From Burkholderiales bacterium (GTDB taxonomy: Bacteria; Pseudomonadota; Gammaproteobacteria; Burkholderiales; Burkholderiaceae_C): a stretch of DNA of 64,000 nt. This document shows, one piece after another, positions 63,334 through 64,000 of the stretch. The translations under genes and the position numbers were made by a program. The stretch covers positions 62,001-126,000 of the forward strand of contig JAFKGD010000008.1 of NCBI GenBank assembly GCA_017307855.1, in the 5' to 3' direction. Within the stretch, counting starts at the first letter, position 1. Each line of letters opens with the position of its first letter. Below the pieces are notes generated by a model. The model worked only from the letters and a program-made list of their open reading frames with translations, had not been told where the DNA came from and ran no database searches.

Positions 63334-64000
63334 TCTGCCACCGGCACGCAACTGCAAAACAGGTTGCGGTCGCCGTGGACGTTGTCCACGCGGCCTACGG
63401 GCGACCAATACTTGCCGGCCTTGAGCGCGGCCAGCGGATAGGCCGCCACCTCGCGGCTGTAGGGATGGGTCCAGTCTGTGGCCAGCAGCGCGGACGCAGT
63501 GTGCGGCGCATTCTTCAGCGGGTTGTCCTCGCGCGGCCACACGCCTTCTTCCACGCGGCGGATCTCGCCGCGGATGGCGATCATGGCGTCGATGAAGCGG
63601 TCCAGCTCGGCCAGGGGCTCACTCTCGGTGGGCTCCACCATCAACGTGCCGGGCACGGGGAATGACAGCGTGGGCGCGTGGAAGCCGTAGTCGATCAGGC
63701 GCTTGGCCACGTCTTCGGCGGTGACGCCGCTCGTATCCTTGAGCGGGCGCAGGTCGAGGATGCATTCGTGCGCCACATGGCCGCGGCCGGCGCCGGACTG
63801 GCTGGCGTAGAGCGTGGGGAAGTGGTCCTGCAGCCGCGCGCTGATGTAGTTGGCCGAGAGGATGGCCGTCTGCGTGGCGGCCGTGAGGCCGTCGGCGCCC
63901 ATCATGCGGATGTACATCCAGCTGATGGGCAGCACCGCAGCGTTGCCATACGGCGCCGCCGACACGGCGCCCACGCCGCCCGCGATGCCGCCCGACTCGT
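63324..64000 (-). CDS. gcvP: Glycine dehydrogenase (decarboxylating), C-terminal part (cut by window edge)
   Basis: The last 225 or so residues of the P protein of the glycine cleavage system, which decarboxylates glycine with [80 protein letters not shown] and the ending [16 protein letters not shown] are all strongly conserved P-protein motifs, read here as separate pieces. The rest lies beyond the right edge. Confidence 0.96.
   Translation of the reverse strand, partial: ESGGIAGGVGAVSAAPYGNAAVLPISWMYIRMMGADGLTAATQTAILSANYISARLQDHFPTLYASQSGAGRGHVAHECILDLRPLKDTSGVTAEDVAKRLIDYGFHAPTLSFPVPGTLMVEPTESEPLAELDRFIDAMIAIRGEIRRVEEGVWPREDNPLKNAPHTASALLATDWTHPYSREVAAYPLAALKAGKYWSPVGRVDNVHGDRNLFCSCVPVADYA

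Overview
This window is very GC-rich, densely coded chromosomal DNA. It looks like a betaproteobacterium of the order Burkholderiales, most likely family Comamonadaceae. The basis is the set of housekeeping neighbours (pyrG, coaBC, dut, roxA, dapA-bamC, parE/parC, aroC, gcvP), the many Bug/TctC periplasmic binding proteins and tripartite tricarboxylate transporter genes, an intracellular PHB depolymerase, and a family of short hairpin repeats between genes. No rRNA, tRNA, CRISPR array, phage, transposase or replication origin was seen. Genus is not assigned.

Left part (1-18,400) is mostly housekeeping: the start of pyrG; coaBC-hypothetical-dut; a glycine-zipper lipoprotein; an FKBP-type isomerase facing the ribosomal oxygenase roxA; a leftward run of MFS transporter, 45-residue membrane peptide, methyltransferase, dapA, bamC and metallo-hydrolase; then parE-acetyltransferase-lytic transglycosylase-parC. 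Positions 17,240-33,009 are mixed metabolism: an orphan amino-acid-type binding protein, a P450, metY, a CBS-domain protein, a LysR gene divergent from a Bug protein plus an isocitrate-lyase-family enzyme, phaZ facing a glutathione-transferase-like gene with a near-ideal sigma-54 promoter, a DHA2 exporter, aroC and another MFS gene.

The centre (33,225-51,151) is the most interesting region. Two adjacent catabolic modules each have an IclR regulator divergent from an AroE-like dehydrogenase. Module 2 (40,971-51,151) reads as quinate/shikimate-type catabolism: AroE-like dehydrogenase, a complete five-gene branched-chain-type ABC transporter, an HPPD-like protein, a 3-dehydroshikimate-dehydratase-like TIM barrel with its metal ligands, a Gfo/Idh oxidoreductase and AroQ. 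The expected product is protocatechuate. Module 1 (33,225-40,911) repeats the AroE-like and TIM-barrel parts but adds two flavoenzymes of the 3-ketosteroid-dehydrogenase type, a NIPSNAP protein and an EamA permease. Its substrate is unknown, and it may be an undescribed pathway for a cyclic acid. Candidate IclR operators lie in both divergent gaps.

The right part (51,226-64,000) holds a Bug/MFS/RraA-like leftward operon divergent from an IclR-hydrolase pair, a degenerate Mrr-like membrane protein, a FrnE-like DsbA protein, a bactofilin, a DODA-type dioxygenase, tctA-tctB divergent from the tctD-tctE two-component system across phased direct repeats, and the 3' end of gcvP.

One composite hairpin repeat family occurs at least seven times (near 622, 21,799, 28,638, 33,005, 33,116, 46,021 and 49,521). 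In one copy the repeat is read in frame as the N-terminus of the ABC ATPase LivG.
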